Part shown: positions 6,881 to 17,100 of the stretch, piece by piece
Numbering within the stretch: the stretch's first letter is position 1
Layout of the letters: the number at the start of each line of letters is the position of its first letter
NCBI GenBank assembly: GCA_005046945.1
Contig: SUSS01000005.1
Location: 1 to 64,000, forward strand
Source: Tissierella creatinini
GTDB lineage: Bacteria > Bacillota > Clostridia > Tissierellales > Tissierellaceae
Direction: 5' to 3'
Length of the DNA: 64,000 bases
Translations under genes and position numbers: made by a program
Notes under the pieces: model-generated
What the model saw: only the letters and a program-made list of their open reading frames with translations
What the model was told of the DNA's origin: nothing
Database searches by the model: none

Positions 6881-9800
6881 TTGAGTAAACATAATGATTT
6901 AACGTTTTTTACCAATGAACCTGAGAGAAACCTCTCTGAAAGATTCAATAAAATATTAAAATCAAATACCCAATTTTTTGATATATTAGTTGGTTATTTT
7001 AGAACTAGTGGATTTTATTTAATGTATCCAGCTATGTCTGATATAGAAAAGATAAGAGTTCTTGTTGGTCTTGATGTTGATTCTAAGACAGTTCAAATTA
7101 TTCAGAAAGCAAAAGATGAACAATTGTCATTTGACATGTCTCACAAAGAGGTTAAAGCCGAATTTATAAACAATACAACAGATGAATTGGTCAATTCTGA
7201 AGATAGTTATAGAGTTGAAAAAGGTGTTAAGACCTTTATTGAATGGTTAAAGTCAGGGAAGCTTGAAATGAGAATATATCCTGATTCACCTATTCATGCT
7301 AAAGTTTATATAATGAGAAAGGATATGGAGAAAGCACCAGACCAATTCGGCTCAGTTATTACAGGATCCAGTAACTTTTCTCAAGCAGGTTTGGTTAATA
7401 ATTTGGAATTCAATGTGGAGCTTAAAGATTCTAGGGACGTTGAATTTGCATTAGAAAAGTTTGAAGAACTATGGGAAAAATCTGTAGATATTTCCGACGA
7501 GTATATGACAACAATTAATGAAAAAACTTGGATTCGGGATGATATTACTCCATATGAATTATTTCTAAAGACACTTTATGAGTATTTTAAAGAAGAAATT
7601 AATGAGGATAAAAATGAAACATACATAGACTATCTTCCAGATGGATTTATGAAACTTCAATACCAAACAGATGCAGTTGTACAAGCTAAGAAAATACTTG
7701 ATTCATATAATGGGGTATTTATTTCAGATGTAGTTGGTTTGGGTAAGACATATATTTGTGCTATGTTGGCACAAAGGCTTAAAGGTAGGAAGCTGGTTAT
7801 ATGCCCTCCTGTACTTAAGGACTATTGGATGAAAACAATGGAACAGTTCGAGGTTTCAGCCAAGGTTGAATCACTTGGGAAACTAGATGCTATACTAGCA
7901 GATGAAGAATTAATGAAAAATACTAAATATGTTTTTATAGATGAAGCTCATAGGTTTAGAAATCAAAAGACAGAAAGCTTTGAAAAGCTCCATACAATTT
8001 GCTACAACAAGAAGGTCATATTAATTAGTGCAACACCTCAAAATAATTACTCTAGTGATATAGCAAATCAGATATATTTATTTCAACCTAAGAACAATAG
8101 CACAATCATCCCTAATAATAAAAATATAGAAGCTTTTTTTGGGAAATTAAATAGTGACTTAAGACAATATGATAAGGGGACTAAAGAATTTACTAAAAAG
8201 TTAAGAGAAAATTCTGAAGTTATTAGAGATAAAGTTTTAAGGAATGTTATGATAAGGCGTACCCGAAAGGAAATAACTGAATTTTATAAAGATGATTTAG
8301 AGGTGAAGGGGCTAAAATTTCCTGAGCTAGGGAACCCACAAAAAATAGTTTATACCTATGATGAAAAAATAGATAAGGTTTTCAATGATACAATTGATAC
8401 AATAAAGAATTTGACTTATGCCAGGTACAAGCCTTTAACTTATTTAACTAATATCCCTAAGGATATAGCTCCATTACTTGCAGCACAGCGCAATATGTCC
8501 GGATTTATGAAGTCAATCCTAGTAAAACGACTAGAATCAAGTTTCTATGCATTTAGAAAAACAGTCAGCAGATTTATACTATCTTCGAAGAAATTTATAG
8601 AAATGTGTGAAAGTGAAGAAGTGTATATCAGTAAGAAAGTTGATGTATATGATTTGCTAGATAGTGGTGATGATGAAAAGCTGATGGAATTAGTTGAAGA
8701 AGAGCTAGTTCAGCACTTCCCACTAGCAGCTTTTAACAAAGACTTATTAACTGATTTAAATAATGATCTACTTACTCTACAAAAAATATATGATGATTGG
8801 ATGGAGATTGAGGAAGATCCAAAAAAAGATCAGTTTCTGCATGAGTTAGCCAATAATGAAGTATTTAAGGACAATAAGATAATCATATTTACTGAATCCA
8901 AAGAAACGGCTGAATATGTTGGAGATTATTTAGACAAGGTTTATCCTGACAAAGTTCTAGTATATAGTGGACAGAGTTCAAGGTCTAAGAGGTTAGAAAT
9001 TGAAGCAAATTATAATCCAAATTATATTTATGAGAAGAAAGATGATATTAAATTTTTAGTAACAACAGATATTCTGGCAGAGGGAATAAACCTACACAGG
9101 AGCAATATTATAGTAAATTATGATTTACCATGGAATCCTACAAAAGTGATGCAAAGAGTTGGACGTATTAATAGAGTTGGGACAGAACATGATACTATTT
9201 ATGTATTTAACTTCTTTCCAACAGCACAAGCAAATATACATTTACCTTTAGAGGAAAATATACTATTAAAAATACAATCATTCCACGATATGCTAGGAGA
9301 AGATTCCAAATATTTGTCAGATGACGAAGAATTGTCAACACATCAATTATATGAAAGACTTAACTCTAAAGCAGGTTTAGAAGCTGAGGAAGAGGATGAA
9401 ATTTCTGAATTAAAATATTTAAAAATAATAAGAGATGCTAGGGATAATGATGAGGAAGTATATGAAAAGATAAAAAGATTACCACTTAAATCTAGAAGTG
9501 GAAGGATTTATAATAGTATTGATAATGATCAAACTATAACTTATTTAAGAAAAGGAAACCTCAAGAAATTTTTCATTGCTGATAGCAATGATTCAAAGGA
9601 ACTCTACTTTTTACAGGCCATGAAATATATCGAAGTAGAGCCAAATGAAAAGAGAATTAAACCCCTAAAGGCTTATTATGAACAATTAGAGCTTAATAAA
9701 TTAGCCTTTAATATTGCATTAACTGAAGATGAAGAAATAATTGCTGATAGCATAACAAAACGAGGTAGTGACAGTAAGATAATTAAAATTCTTAAAGCAA

Positions 9801-10066
9801 TTGCTAGATATAAATCTTTTACAGATGACCAAGAGGAGACCATTAGAAGAATGATAAAGATGTGGGAAGATGGTAATATACCGGCAAATCTTACAAAAGA
9901 TATACTAAAACAAATTACAGGTATAGATGACCCAGTAAGGGTTTACTATGAAATCATTGAATTAGTACCTGATAGGTATTTTGAAAAGAGAAAAGAAAGA
10001 AAAGGATTAAATTATAAAGGGGAAATAAAAGTAATTTTATCCTCATATCTAAAAAAGGGGGAATAG
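6881..10066 (+). CDS. PLD-nuclease/SNF2-like helicase, first gene of a defence operon
   Basis: The start is set at TTG 6881 because AAGGAGG (6866-6872) lies 8 bases before it; an in-frame ATG at 6794 has no such site and the extra 29 residues look unconserved. The product is about 1061 aa. The N-terminal PLD-type module carries HAKVYI (near residue 138) and GSSNFSQAG. The SF2 helicase core follows: Walker A DVVGLGKT (about 284), DEAH box IDEAHRF (about 353), ISATPQNN, then C-terminal motifs ILAEGINL and QRVGRINRVG. Such fusions combine DNA translocation with nuclease activity and occur beside methyltransferases in DISARM-like and other restriction systems. It is 5 bases from the methyltransferase gene. 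Confidence 0.85.
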   Translation: MSKHNDLTFFTNEPERNLSERFNKILKSNTQFFDILVGYFRTSGFYLMYPAMSDIEKIRVLVGLDVDSKTVQIIQKAKDEQLSFDMSHKEVKAEFINNTTDELVNSEDSYRVEKGVKTFIEWLKSGKLEMRIYPDSPIHAKVYIMRKDMEKAPDQFGSVITGSSNFSQAGLVNNLEFNVELKDSRDVEFALEKFEELWEKSVDISDEYMTTINEKTWIRDDITPYELFLKTLYEYFKEEINEDKNETYIDYLPDGFMKLQYQTDAVVQAKKILDSYNGVFISDVVGLGKTYICAMLAQRLKGRKLVICPPVLKDYWMKTMEQFEVSAKVESLGKLDAILADEELMKNTKYVFIDEAHRFRNQKTESFEKLHTICYNKKVILISATPQNNYSSDIANQIYLFQPKNNSTIIPNNKNIEAFFGKLNSDLRQYDKGTKEFTKKLRENSEVIRDKVLRNVMIRRTRKEITEFYKDDLEVKGLKFPELGNPQKIVYTYDEKIDKVFNDTIDTIKNLTYARYKPLTYLTNIPKDIAPLLAAQRNMSGFMKSILVKRLESSFYAFRKTVSRFILSSKKFIEMCESEEVYISKKVDVYDLLDSGDDEKLMELVEEELVQHFPLAAFNKDLLTDLNNDLLTLQKIYDDWMEIEEDPKKDQFLHELANNEVFKDNKIIIFTESKETAEYVGDYLDKVYPDKVLVYSGQSSRSKRLEIEANYNPNYIYEKKDDIKFLVTTDILAEGINLHRSNIIVNYDLPWNPTKVMQRVGRINRVGTEHDTIYVFNFFPTAQANIHLPLEENILLKIQSFHDMLGEDSKYLSDDEELSTHQLYERLNSKAGLEAEEEDEISELKYLKIIRDARDNDEEVYEKIKRLPLKSRSGRIYNSIDNDQTITYLRKGNLKKFFIADSNDSKELYFLQAMKYIEVEPNEKRIKPLKAYYEQLELNKLAFNIALTEDEEIIADSITKRGSDSKIIKILKAIARYKSFTDDQEETIRRMIKMWEDGNIPANLTKDILKQITGIDDPVRVYYEIIELVPDRYFEKRKERKGLNYKGEIKVILSSYLKKGE

Positions 10067-10071
10067 GTTAG

Positions 10072-13000
10072 ATGAATCAAGCAAAGCTTAATATATTAAA
10101 GGATACATTTAAGAATAGATTTGATATTAGTAGATTTCAAAAATTTACAAGAGAGTTTTTTAATGAGCCAAATATGCTCCAAGGTTTAAGGGATGAAAGA
10201 ATATGGTTGGAATATAAAAATAGTATTTCGGCTTATTATAAGATTGCAAGTTATCAAGATAGTGCCAGTAACAGAGTTTTAATACTGGCAGTGGAACTAA
10301 AAAAAGGATCTTCTGTTGAGAGAGCTAGGTCATTGCAAAGAAATTTCATATCAAAAATATTAGATGGTAGTGATTATGAAGGAGCGATAGTTGGGTTTTA
10401 CACACCTGATGAAATCAATTGGAGATTGTCTCTTGTTAGATTAGATTATTCCTTAACTAGTAAGGGTGTAGAATTAGACCTAACTCCTGCTAAGAGATAT
10501 TCATATCTAGTTGGAGAAAATGAGCCAAATCATACTGCACAAGCACAGCTTCTTGAAATATTTGAGGACGATAAGCACAATCCAACCTTAGATGAGATTG
10601 AATCTGCATTTAGTGTTGAAAAAGTTACAAAAGATTTCTTCAATTCCTATAAGGATAAATACCTAGATTTAAAGGAATATCTTGAAGAGAATGAAGCATT
10701 TATAAATGAAACTAAAAATCTTGGTCTTGACAATGATAAATTTGCAGAACAATTTTCCAAGAAACTAATGGGACAATTAGCATTCCTTTATTTTCTACAA
10801 AAAAAAGGCTGGCTTGGTGTAAGGTTGTTACCTAGTGATAAAGATAGAATGCTATCTGCTGAAGAATTTAAACAAATTTATAATTCATGTAATCAATTTG
10901 AAAGAAGTGTATTAGTTAAAGCATTTAAACAAGATAGAGATAGAAGTTTTAAATCATCCTCAGAATATTTACATGAACTAAGTGAAGATGAAGCGGGTAT
11001 ATTATCTAACTGTTTTATAGATACAAAATATAATATGCCTTGGGGCATTGGAGATAGGAGATTTATTCGAAGATTATTTGAGTTTTGTAACAATAAGACT
11101 GATTTGAATTTTTTTAATGATTATTTAGAACCATTTTTTTATGAAGCTCTTAATAAAAAGAGAGTAAATCACTACTATAAAAGATTTAATTGTAAAATCC
11201 CTTTTTTAAATGGTGGGTTGTTTGAGCCTATAGAAGGATATCATTGGAAAAATGTCAAATTCGATATACCAAATGATATTTTCTCTAATTTCAATGAAAA
11301 GGGAAGAGAAGCAGATGGAATTCTAGATGTATTTGATAGATATAATTTCACAATGAATGAAGATGAGCCACTTGATAAGGAAGTAGCTATTGACCCTGAA
11401 ATGCTAGGGAAAATATTTGAAAACCTTCTTGATGTTAGCGATAGAAAATCTAAAGGTGCTTTCTACACTCCTAGGGAGATTGTACATTACATGTGTCAAG
11501 AATCTCTAATAAATTACTTAGTAAATAAAGTAGGAGTACCATATGAAGATATGAAGGAATTTATACTTTATGGTGAAATAATTAGAGATGCCGATAGTAG
11601 GAGAACTGTAGTAAGAGAAGGTGGAGAATTAACTATTAAACCAAGTATATACGAAAATATACTAGCAATAGATGAAGCATTAAAGAATGTTAAAGTTGCG
11701 GACCCAGCAGTAGGATCAGGAGCTTTTCCACTTGGAATGCTGAACGAAATTGTTAAGGCTAGAAATAATATCACTGAGTATATAGTTAAAGTAAATGATA
11801 AAGGTGATTTTGGTAAAAAATACGATGCGAGCTTCATAAAAGCAAGAAGGTCTGAATATAAGATGAAGTGGGATACCATAAAGAACTCAATATTTGCAGT
11901 AGATATAGAACCGTCAGCTGTAGATATTGCAAAACTAAGATTATGGTTATCAGTAGTAGTAGATCAAGAAATAGATGAAAACAACCCAGAGCCTCATCCA
12001 CTACCTAACTTAGACCAAAATATCATGGTAGGCAATAGTCTAATAGATGAATTTGAAGGTATAAAATTATTTGACGAATCATTGCTACATAAAGATAAAA
12101 ACAGTGACGAGGCACCCTCTAATTTTATAATGCAAATGAATATGTTATTAGATCAATCTGATGAACTATTAGATACAATGTTTAAGCTTCAAGATAGATA
12201 TTTTGGTGAAGATGATGAAGAAAAGAAGAAAGAAATAAAGATTCAAATAGACAAGATTAGAGATGAATTGATTAAATATAAGTTAGAAAAGGAAAATAAT
12301 ACTGAAGGTCTAAAAAGATATTATGAATCACTGAAAAATAAGACTAAACCCTATTTTATATGGGAATTGGAATTTGCTAAAGTATTTAAGGATAATGGAG
12401 GATTTGATATTGTAATAGGAAATCCACCTTATATAGGATTTCATAACGTACACGATAAAGATTATTTTAAAACAAAATATATTTCAGCAAATGGGAAATA
12501 TGATTTTTATGTTTTATTTATTGAGAAAGGTATTAATTTATTGAAGTACAAAGGATATATATCCTTTATATGTCCATCCTACTTTTACAAAAGAAATTAT
12601 GGTAAACAGATAAGAAATATTATATTAGAACAAACAAAAATCAAATCTATAATTGATTTTAAAGATAGCCAAATCTTTGAATCTGCAACAACTTATACCT
12701 GTATTTTTGGATTTGAAAAAGATGAAAGAAATGCTAATAATGAAGTTAGAATTATTGATAATAATTTGGATTCAGAGAAATATTATAAGATATCACAAAA
12801 AGACTTATCAGAACCTGCTTGGTTACTGGAAGATGGGAAAAGTATGGAGATAGTTAATAAGATTAAAGAAAACTCAAAATATACTTTAGGAAAAATAGTA
12901 AAGTCGATTTCACAGGGTATAGTAACGGGAAATAATTCTGTTTTTATATTGGATGAAGAAACTATCATAGATAGGAATATTAATTTTGAGTTTCTGAAAA

Positions 13001-13593
13001 AAGTATATAAAGGTAAAGATATTAGAAATGGGAAATTGAACTTTAATAATGAATATGTATTTTATCCATATAAGATAAATTTAACTGGGGGAAACATTTT
13101 AATTAGCGAAAGTGATATCAAAACATTAAACCCAAACCTTTACAATTATCTTATCGAAAAGAAGGAGGAGCTACTTTCTAGAGACTATTTCATAAAAAGT
13201 AATAAGCTATGGTATGAACTGTGGAATCCACGAAAAGCAAATCATTTTATAAGCAGAAAGCTTGTCTTTCCAGAGATAAATGATAGGAATGATTTTGTAC
13301 TATGTGATGAATGCTATTATTCCGATAGTGCGTGTGGGGCAGAGTTATTAGATGAGTATCATAATTATGAGAAGTACGTAGTAAAATATCTAAACTCATC
13401 CTTAATTACAGAGCTATACAAAAAGATATCTGTGCCAAAAGCAAATGGATATTTGATATACAAAAATGCTTTTTTAAAGGAGTTACCAATATTTATACCT
13501 GAAGAAATTGACCTAATTTACTCATCGTTGATTAATTTGTCAGATATAGAATTTGAAAAGTGGTTAGTTAAAAAATTAGAATTAAATATATAG
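10072..13593 (+). CDS. Eco57I-type N6-adenine DNA methyltransferase, large
   Basis: A 1173-aa protein. The central methyltransferase has KGAFYTPREIVHYM (about residue 461), SAM-binding motif I DPAVGSGAF (about 544) and catalytic motif IV NPPY (about 784). A C-terminal third resembles a target-recognition domain. The N-terminal 150 residues include LILAVELKKGSS, where E-x-K within a beta-strand context could be a PD-(D/E)XK-like site as in type IIG enzymes, but this is uncertain. Neighbours (helicase upstream, helicase-nuclease downstream) imply self/non-self marking in an anti-phage system. RBS is AAAAAGGGGG. Confidence 0.85.
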   Translation: MNQAKLNILKDTFKNRFDISRFQKFTREFFNEPNMLQGLRDERIWLEYKNSISAYYKIASYQDSASNRVLILAVELKKGSSVERARSLQRNFISKILDGSDYEGAIVGFYTPDEINWRLSLVRLDYSLTSKGVELDLTPAKRYSYLVGENEPNHTAQAQLLEIFEDDKHNPTLDEIESAFSVEKVTKDFFNSYKDKYLDLKEYLEENEAFINETKNLGLDNDKFAEQFSKKLMGQLAFLYFLQKKGWLGVRLLPSDKDRMLSAEEFKQIYNSCNQFERSVLVKAFKQDRDRSFKSSSEYLHELSEDEAGILSNCFIDTKYNMPWGIGDRRFIRRLFEFCNNKTDLNFFNDYLEPFFYEALNKKRVNHYYKRFNCKIPFLNGGLFEPIEGYHWKNVKFDIPNDIFSNFNEKGREADGILDVFDRYNFTMNEDEPLDKEVAIDPEMLGKIFENLLDVSDRKSKGAFYTPREIVHYMCQESLINYLVNKVGVPYEDMKEFILYGEIIRDADSRRTVVREGGELTIKPSIYENILAIDEALKNVKVADPAVGSGAFPLGMLNEIVKARNNITEYIVKVNDKGDFGKKYDASFIKARRSEYKMKWDTIKNSIFAVDIEPSAVDIAKLRLWLSVVVDQEIDENNPEPHPLPNLDQNIMVGNSLIDEFEGIKLFDESLLHKDKNSDEAPSNFIMQMNMLLDQSDELLDTMFKLQDRYFGEDDEEKKKEIKIQIDKIRDELIKYKLEKENNTEGLKRYYESLKNKTKPYFIWELEFAKVFKDNGGFDIVIGNPPYIGFHNVHDKDYFKTKYISANGKYDFYVLFIEKGINLLKYKGYISFICPSYFYKRNYGKQIRNIILEQTKIKSIIDFKDSQIFESATTYTCIFGFEKDERNANNEVRIIDNNLDSEKYYKISQKDLSEPAWLLEDGKSMEIVNKIKENSKYTLGKIVKSISQGIVTGNNSVFILDEETIIDRNINFEFLKKVYKGKDIRNGKLNFNNEYVFYPYKINLTGGNILISESDIKTLNPNLYNYLIEKKEELLSRDYFIKSNKLWYELWNPRKANHFISRKLVFPEINDRNDFVLCDECYYSDSACGAELLDEYHNYEKYVVKYLNSSLITELYKKISVPKANGYLIYKNAFLKELPIFIPEEIDLIYSSLINLSDIEFEKWLVKKLELNI

Positions 13594-13647
13594 TTTTAGA
13601 TATTATACCTAGTATTACATTTTGCTATTTAAAAAGGAGAGTTATTA

Positions 13648-14016
13648 ATGAATATAGAAAAAAAGTTGTTGGATAATAATATAGATTTCAAAGAAATTGA
13701 ATATGATGAAGATATAAAGATATATAAACTGGGAAAATTGAAGCCGCATAATATTGCGGTATTATATAGTCCAAATAATACTTTTAAGATAGATCGCGAG
13801 TTGATGTTTTATTTGAGCAATCAAAATGAAATCTATTCATTCTGGTTAATTAATAAGAATGTTAATGACATGTTCTATTTGGAGTTTATAAATAAAGAAA
13901 ATTGGCTTCAAACTAGCTTTAATAGGAGTAATAAAGAAGAAATTTATTTTGGAAAGATAATATTAAACCATAAATTAAAAGAAAAAGACATTTTAATAAA
14001 ATTGAAAAATTACTAA
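13648..14016 (+). CDS. Unknown 122-aa protein in the defence operon
   Basis: The ATG follows AAAGGAG at good spacing. The protein is acidic/basic mixed, Asn-, Ile- and Lys-rich, with no signal peptide or membrane segment. Alternating strands such as HNIAVLYSPNN and EIYSFWLINKNV suggest an alpha/beta fold. No family was recognised. It lies 55 bases after the methyltransferase and 67 bases before the next ORF on the same strand, so it is probably part of the system or a specificity/accessory factor. It is more AT-rich than its neighbours. Confidence 0.6.
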   Translation: MNIEKKLLDNNIDFKEIEYDEDIKIYKLGKLKPHNIAVLYSPNNTFKIDRELMFYLSNQNEIYSFWLINKNVNDMFYLEFINKENWLQTSFNRSNKEEIYFGKIILNHKLKEKDILIKLKNY

Positions 14017-14100
14017 TATATATAAACTCTTAGGTAAATGAAATTTTAACTGGGGTAAAATTGTCTTTGTTAAGAATAATTTATGAGAGGGGATAGCGAA

Positions 14101-14823
14101 TTGGAAGATATTTTCTTGGAAAATATTAAATATGAATTTCCTGAACGAGCAATTGATATTACTGAAACATTACAACTTCTTAAAGAAGTAATCGGGTCAA
14201 CTGTAGATGATATTTCACTAAAGCTGAATAAGGCTATTAGTGCAAGAGATGCTTTGAAAATGGACAAGTATAAGACTTTAGCAGAAGATTGTTTTAAATA
14301 TGAAAAATTGCTAGAGGAAATCATCGATTCTCTAGAAATCGAAATCCAAGATGATTTGTCAAACGGTGAAGAAACTGAGTATAATTCTATAAACGGAAGA
14401 GGAAATATTCCTAATTATGCAGATTTTCATGTAGATATAAATATAGAACATAGTTTATATGAAGACTTTATGTATATAAGGCCATTTGGATTTAAGTTTA
14501 TTAAGAAAGAGATTATAGAGTCTAGAACTTGGAGTGATTTATTTGTTAAGACATGTGAAATGTTATATGATGTTGAACCATTAAAATTCAAGGGTTTTGA
14601 AAACCTACAGCGAATGAACGGAAAAAAGAAAAAGTATTTCTCTAAAGAGGAAAGCCAACTAAGGAAAGCAATTAAAATTAGAGATAATATTTATGTGGAG
14701 ACGAATCATAGTGCAAATACTCTTAGAAATATTATTGTTAAGATGTTAAAGGAATATAATTATAAAGTTTCTGACTATAAGGTTTATTTTTATGCAGATT
14801 ATACAGAATTATATAGGAAATAG
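14101..14823 (+). CDS. Unknown protein with a C-terminal module seen in restriction loci
   Basis: The TTG at 14101 is favoured by GAGAGGGG 8 bases upstream; an ATG at 14083 is in frame but lacks a site. The 240-aa product has a helical N-terminal half (LLKEVIGSTVDDISLKLNKA) and a basic C-terminal domain with RPFGFKF, WSDLFVKTCEMLY, KKYFSKEES and YVETNHSANTLRNIIVKML. I have an impression that this Y-V-E-T-N-x-S-A-N pattern occurs at the ends of other restriction-associated proteins but cannot name the family. It is probably a DNA-binding accessory; that is inference. Confidence 0.6.
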   Translation: MEDIFLENIKYEFPERAIDITETLQLLKEVIGSTVDDISLKLNKAISARDALKMDKYKTLAEDCFKYEKLLEEIIDSLEIEIQDDLSNGEETEYNSINGRGNIPNYADFHVDINIEHSLYEDFMYIRPFGFKFIKKEIIESRTWSDLFVKTCEMLYDVEPLKFKGFENLQRMNGKKKKYFSKEESQLRKAIKIRDNIYVETNHSANTLRNIIVKMLKEYNYKVSDYKVYFYADYTELYRK

Positions 14824-14876
14824 ATTGGTATTAATAATAGCTGATAATATTAAAATTTTGAAAGGGGAGATACATC

Positions 14877-15095
14877 ATGGCTGAATTCAAATATGAAATA
14901 GTGGAAAGAATAGCAATATTATCAGAAAATGGTAAATGGACTAAAGAGTTAAACAAGGTTAGTTGGAATGATAGACCAGCAAAGTATGATTTAAGGGACT
15001 GGAATCATGAAGAGGGCAAGATGGGAAAAGGTGTAACTCTAAGTGATGTAGAAATAAGCAATCTAAAAGAAGTATTAGATGCAGTAATTAAGTAA
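14877..15095 (+). CDS. YdbC/PC4-like single-stranded DNA-binding protein
   Basis: A 72-aa protein preceded by AAAGGGGAGA. The pattern KYDLRDWNHEEGKMGKGVTL matches the YdbC/PC4 family (family consensus near KYDIRxW...MGKGITL). PC4-fold dimers bind ssDNA, and bacterial YdbC binds ssDNA without sequence preference. The position inside the operon, directly before a helicase-nuclease gene, suggests it handles strands exposed by the helicases. The next gene starts 22 bases later. Confidence 0.8.
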   Translation: MAEFKYEIVERIAILSENGKWTKELNKVSWNDRPAKYDLRDWNHEEGKMGKGVTLSDVEISNLKEVLDAVIK

Positions 15096-15117
15096 TTTGT
15101 TTGGAGGGACAAGGGCT

Positions 15118-17100
15118 ATGGCTACTATTAAAAATATATTTAATTACCTTAAGGATTACAATGATATTCGAAACCCTGTTATAACGGATATTAGCAGACA
15201 AATATGGCATTATAAATTATCTGATCTGCCATCTATTGATGAGCTTTGGTCTGTTTATGATGCTAAGGATTTTGAAAGTTTAAATATATTGGGGATAGAA
15301 AGACCAGTTATTTTGCCTTGCCCCTCCCCAGACGAATCTATACTTGCTTGGATAGATAAAGCTTGGGATAAGTTAAGTGTAAAAGAAGTTCCATATATAG
15401 AATCCAAAACTAGTTATGAAAAAGATGAAGATGATGAATTAGTCAAGACAATAGAGTATTTTATAGATGATAAGGATAGGGTAGAGAAATATAATGCTTG
15501 GCTAGAAAAGAGGAAGAATTGGCTTGAAAGTGAGTCACCAAAGGAAATTGGCCTAAAGTTCTATAATAATTTGTTTTCACTATACTCAGATTTTAAAAGA
15601 GAATCAGAGAGCCTGGAATTAGTCCTAGGTGATGGCTTTATAAGCTGGACAACGGAAGGTAGATTTATTAACCATCCTGTTTTATTACAAAAAGTGAATT
15701 TAGTATTCAATTCAAATAAACCTTCATTTATTATTAGTTGCGATGAAATTAAGACTGAATTATATACTCCAATGCTTAGGGTTATTAGTTCTATTAATCA
15801 AAATATGCTATCTGAAATAATTAAAGAGGTAGAGGAGAAAAGTTTTCATATAGCTGACAAGACTAATAATATTGAGATTTTTAAGAGGCTTATAAATGTT
15901 ATTAATGAAAATGGTTCTTTTGTTGAAAGGATAGATACTACAAGTCTAAATCCAACAATCTCTTATGAACCAATATTGTTTGTTAGAAAGAGAAACTTAG
16001 GATTTACTGAGTTCATTAATAAAATAATAGATGATATAGATGAAAAGGAAGAAGATATTGTATTGCCAGATTTCTTTAAGAACATATTAGGAGATTATGT
16101 AGATACAGAGATTGTTGAGGAAGTAGGAGAAAACTGGAACCAAAGTGGAATTGATGAGGATATTCTGCTAACTTTGCCTGCTAATAATGAGCAGATGAAG
16201 ATTATAAAGTACTTAGATAATTATGGTGCTGTGCTCGTTCAGGGGCCGCCTGGAACTGGAAAAACTCATACAATAGCTAATTTAATTGGCCATTTATTGA
16301 GTAGGGGAGATAGGGTCTTAGTAACAAGTCATACTGAAAAGGCTCTAAGTGTTTTAAAAGATAAGGTATATAAGGATTTACAAAGCTTGTGCATTAGCCT
16401 CCTAAGTTCTAGCTCTGAAAGAAAAGAAATGGATGCTACTTTATTTGAAATTGCAGAAAAAAGTACTTCTCTTGATCCGGCTAGTTCCCTAAATAGGATA
16501 AATAGATTAGAGGCGGAAAGAAAGGAATTAATAGGTCGGTATAAGGAAAGAAAAGCTGAATTATTACAGGTAAGGTCATTACAATACAAGGATATAGTGT
16601 ATGGAAATACTACTGTTAAGCCTATAGATGCTGCTAAGTTCATTTGTGAAGGTAAGAACACCTTGGATTACATCCCTGGCAAAACTACTGATGATACTGT
16701 TTTATTGCCAGTTGATATAGAAGAGCTGACCTGCCTCTACAAATCAAATAATCTTATAACAAAGGATGAAGAAGAATTCCTCTATAAGGAGCTACCCGAT
16801 TTGAATAGTATCTGGACTAGTAATGAGTTAAAGGTGAGTAATGAGGGAATTTCTAAATATAAAGTTGAACTAGAAGGATGGACCCAAGAATTCATATTTA
16901 GGGATGAAACTACTAAAGATGAGCTAATAGGTTTATTAAACCATTCCAAGAATATTATAGATAGCATTGATAGAATCACAGATTTTGAAAAGGCAGTTGT
17001 AAATAAAAATATAATTGATAGTGTATATGAGACCTTTTGGGAAGACGTTTTTAAGGCCTTTGAAGAATTAATGTTGGATTATGAAAGCTATAGGAAATAA
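15118..17100 (+). pseudogene. SF1 helicase-nuclease, N-terminal part (frameshifted)
   Basis: The start at 15118 has GGAGGG upstream; an in-frame ATG at 15097 is less well placed. The part is 660 aa with Walker A GPPGTGKTHTIANLIG at residues 376-391 and VLVTSHTEKALSVLKDK (motif Ia). It belongs to the DNA2/UPF1-like AAA_11/AAA_12 type. It ends at TAA 17098-17100, while the rest of the protein continues in the +1 frame at 17081-19846. Removing one A from the AAA at 17096-17098 would give ...YRNNNYSIP... and one ORF of about 1580 aa. The gene is therefore broken, frameshifted in expression, or mis-sequenced. Confidence 0.75.
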
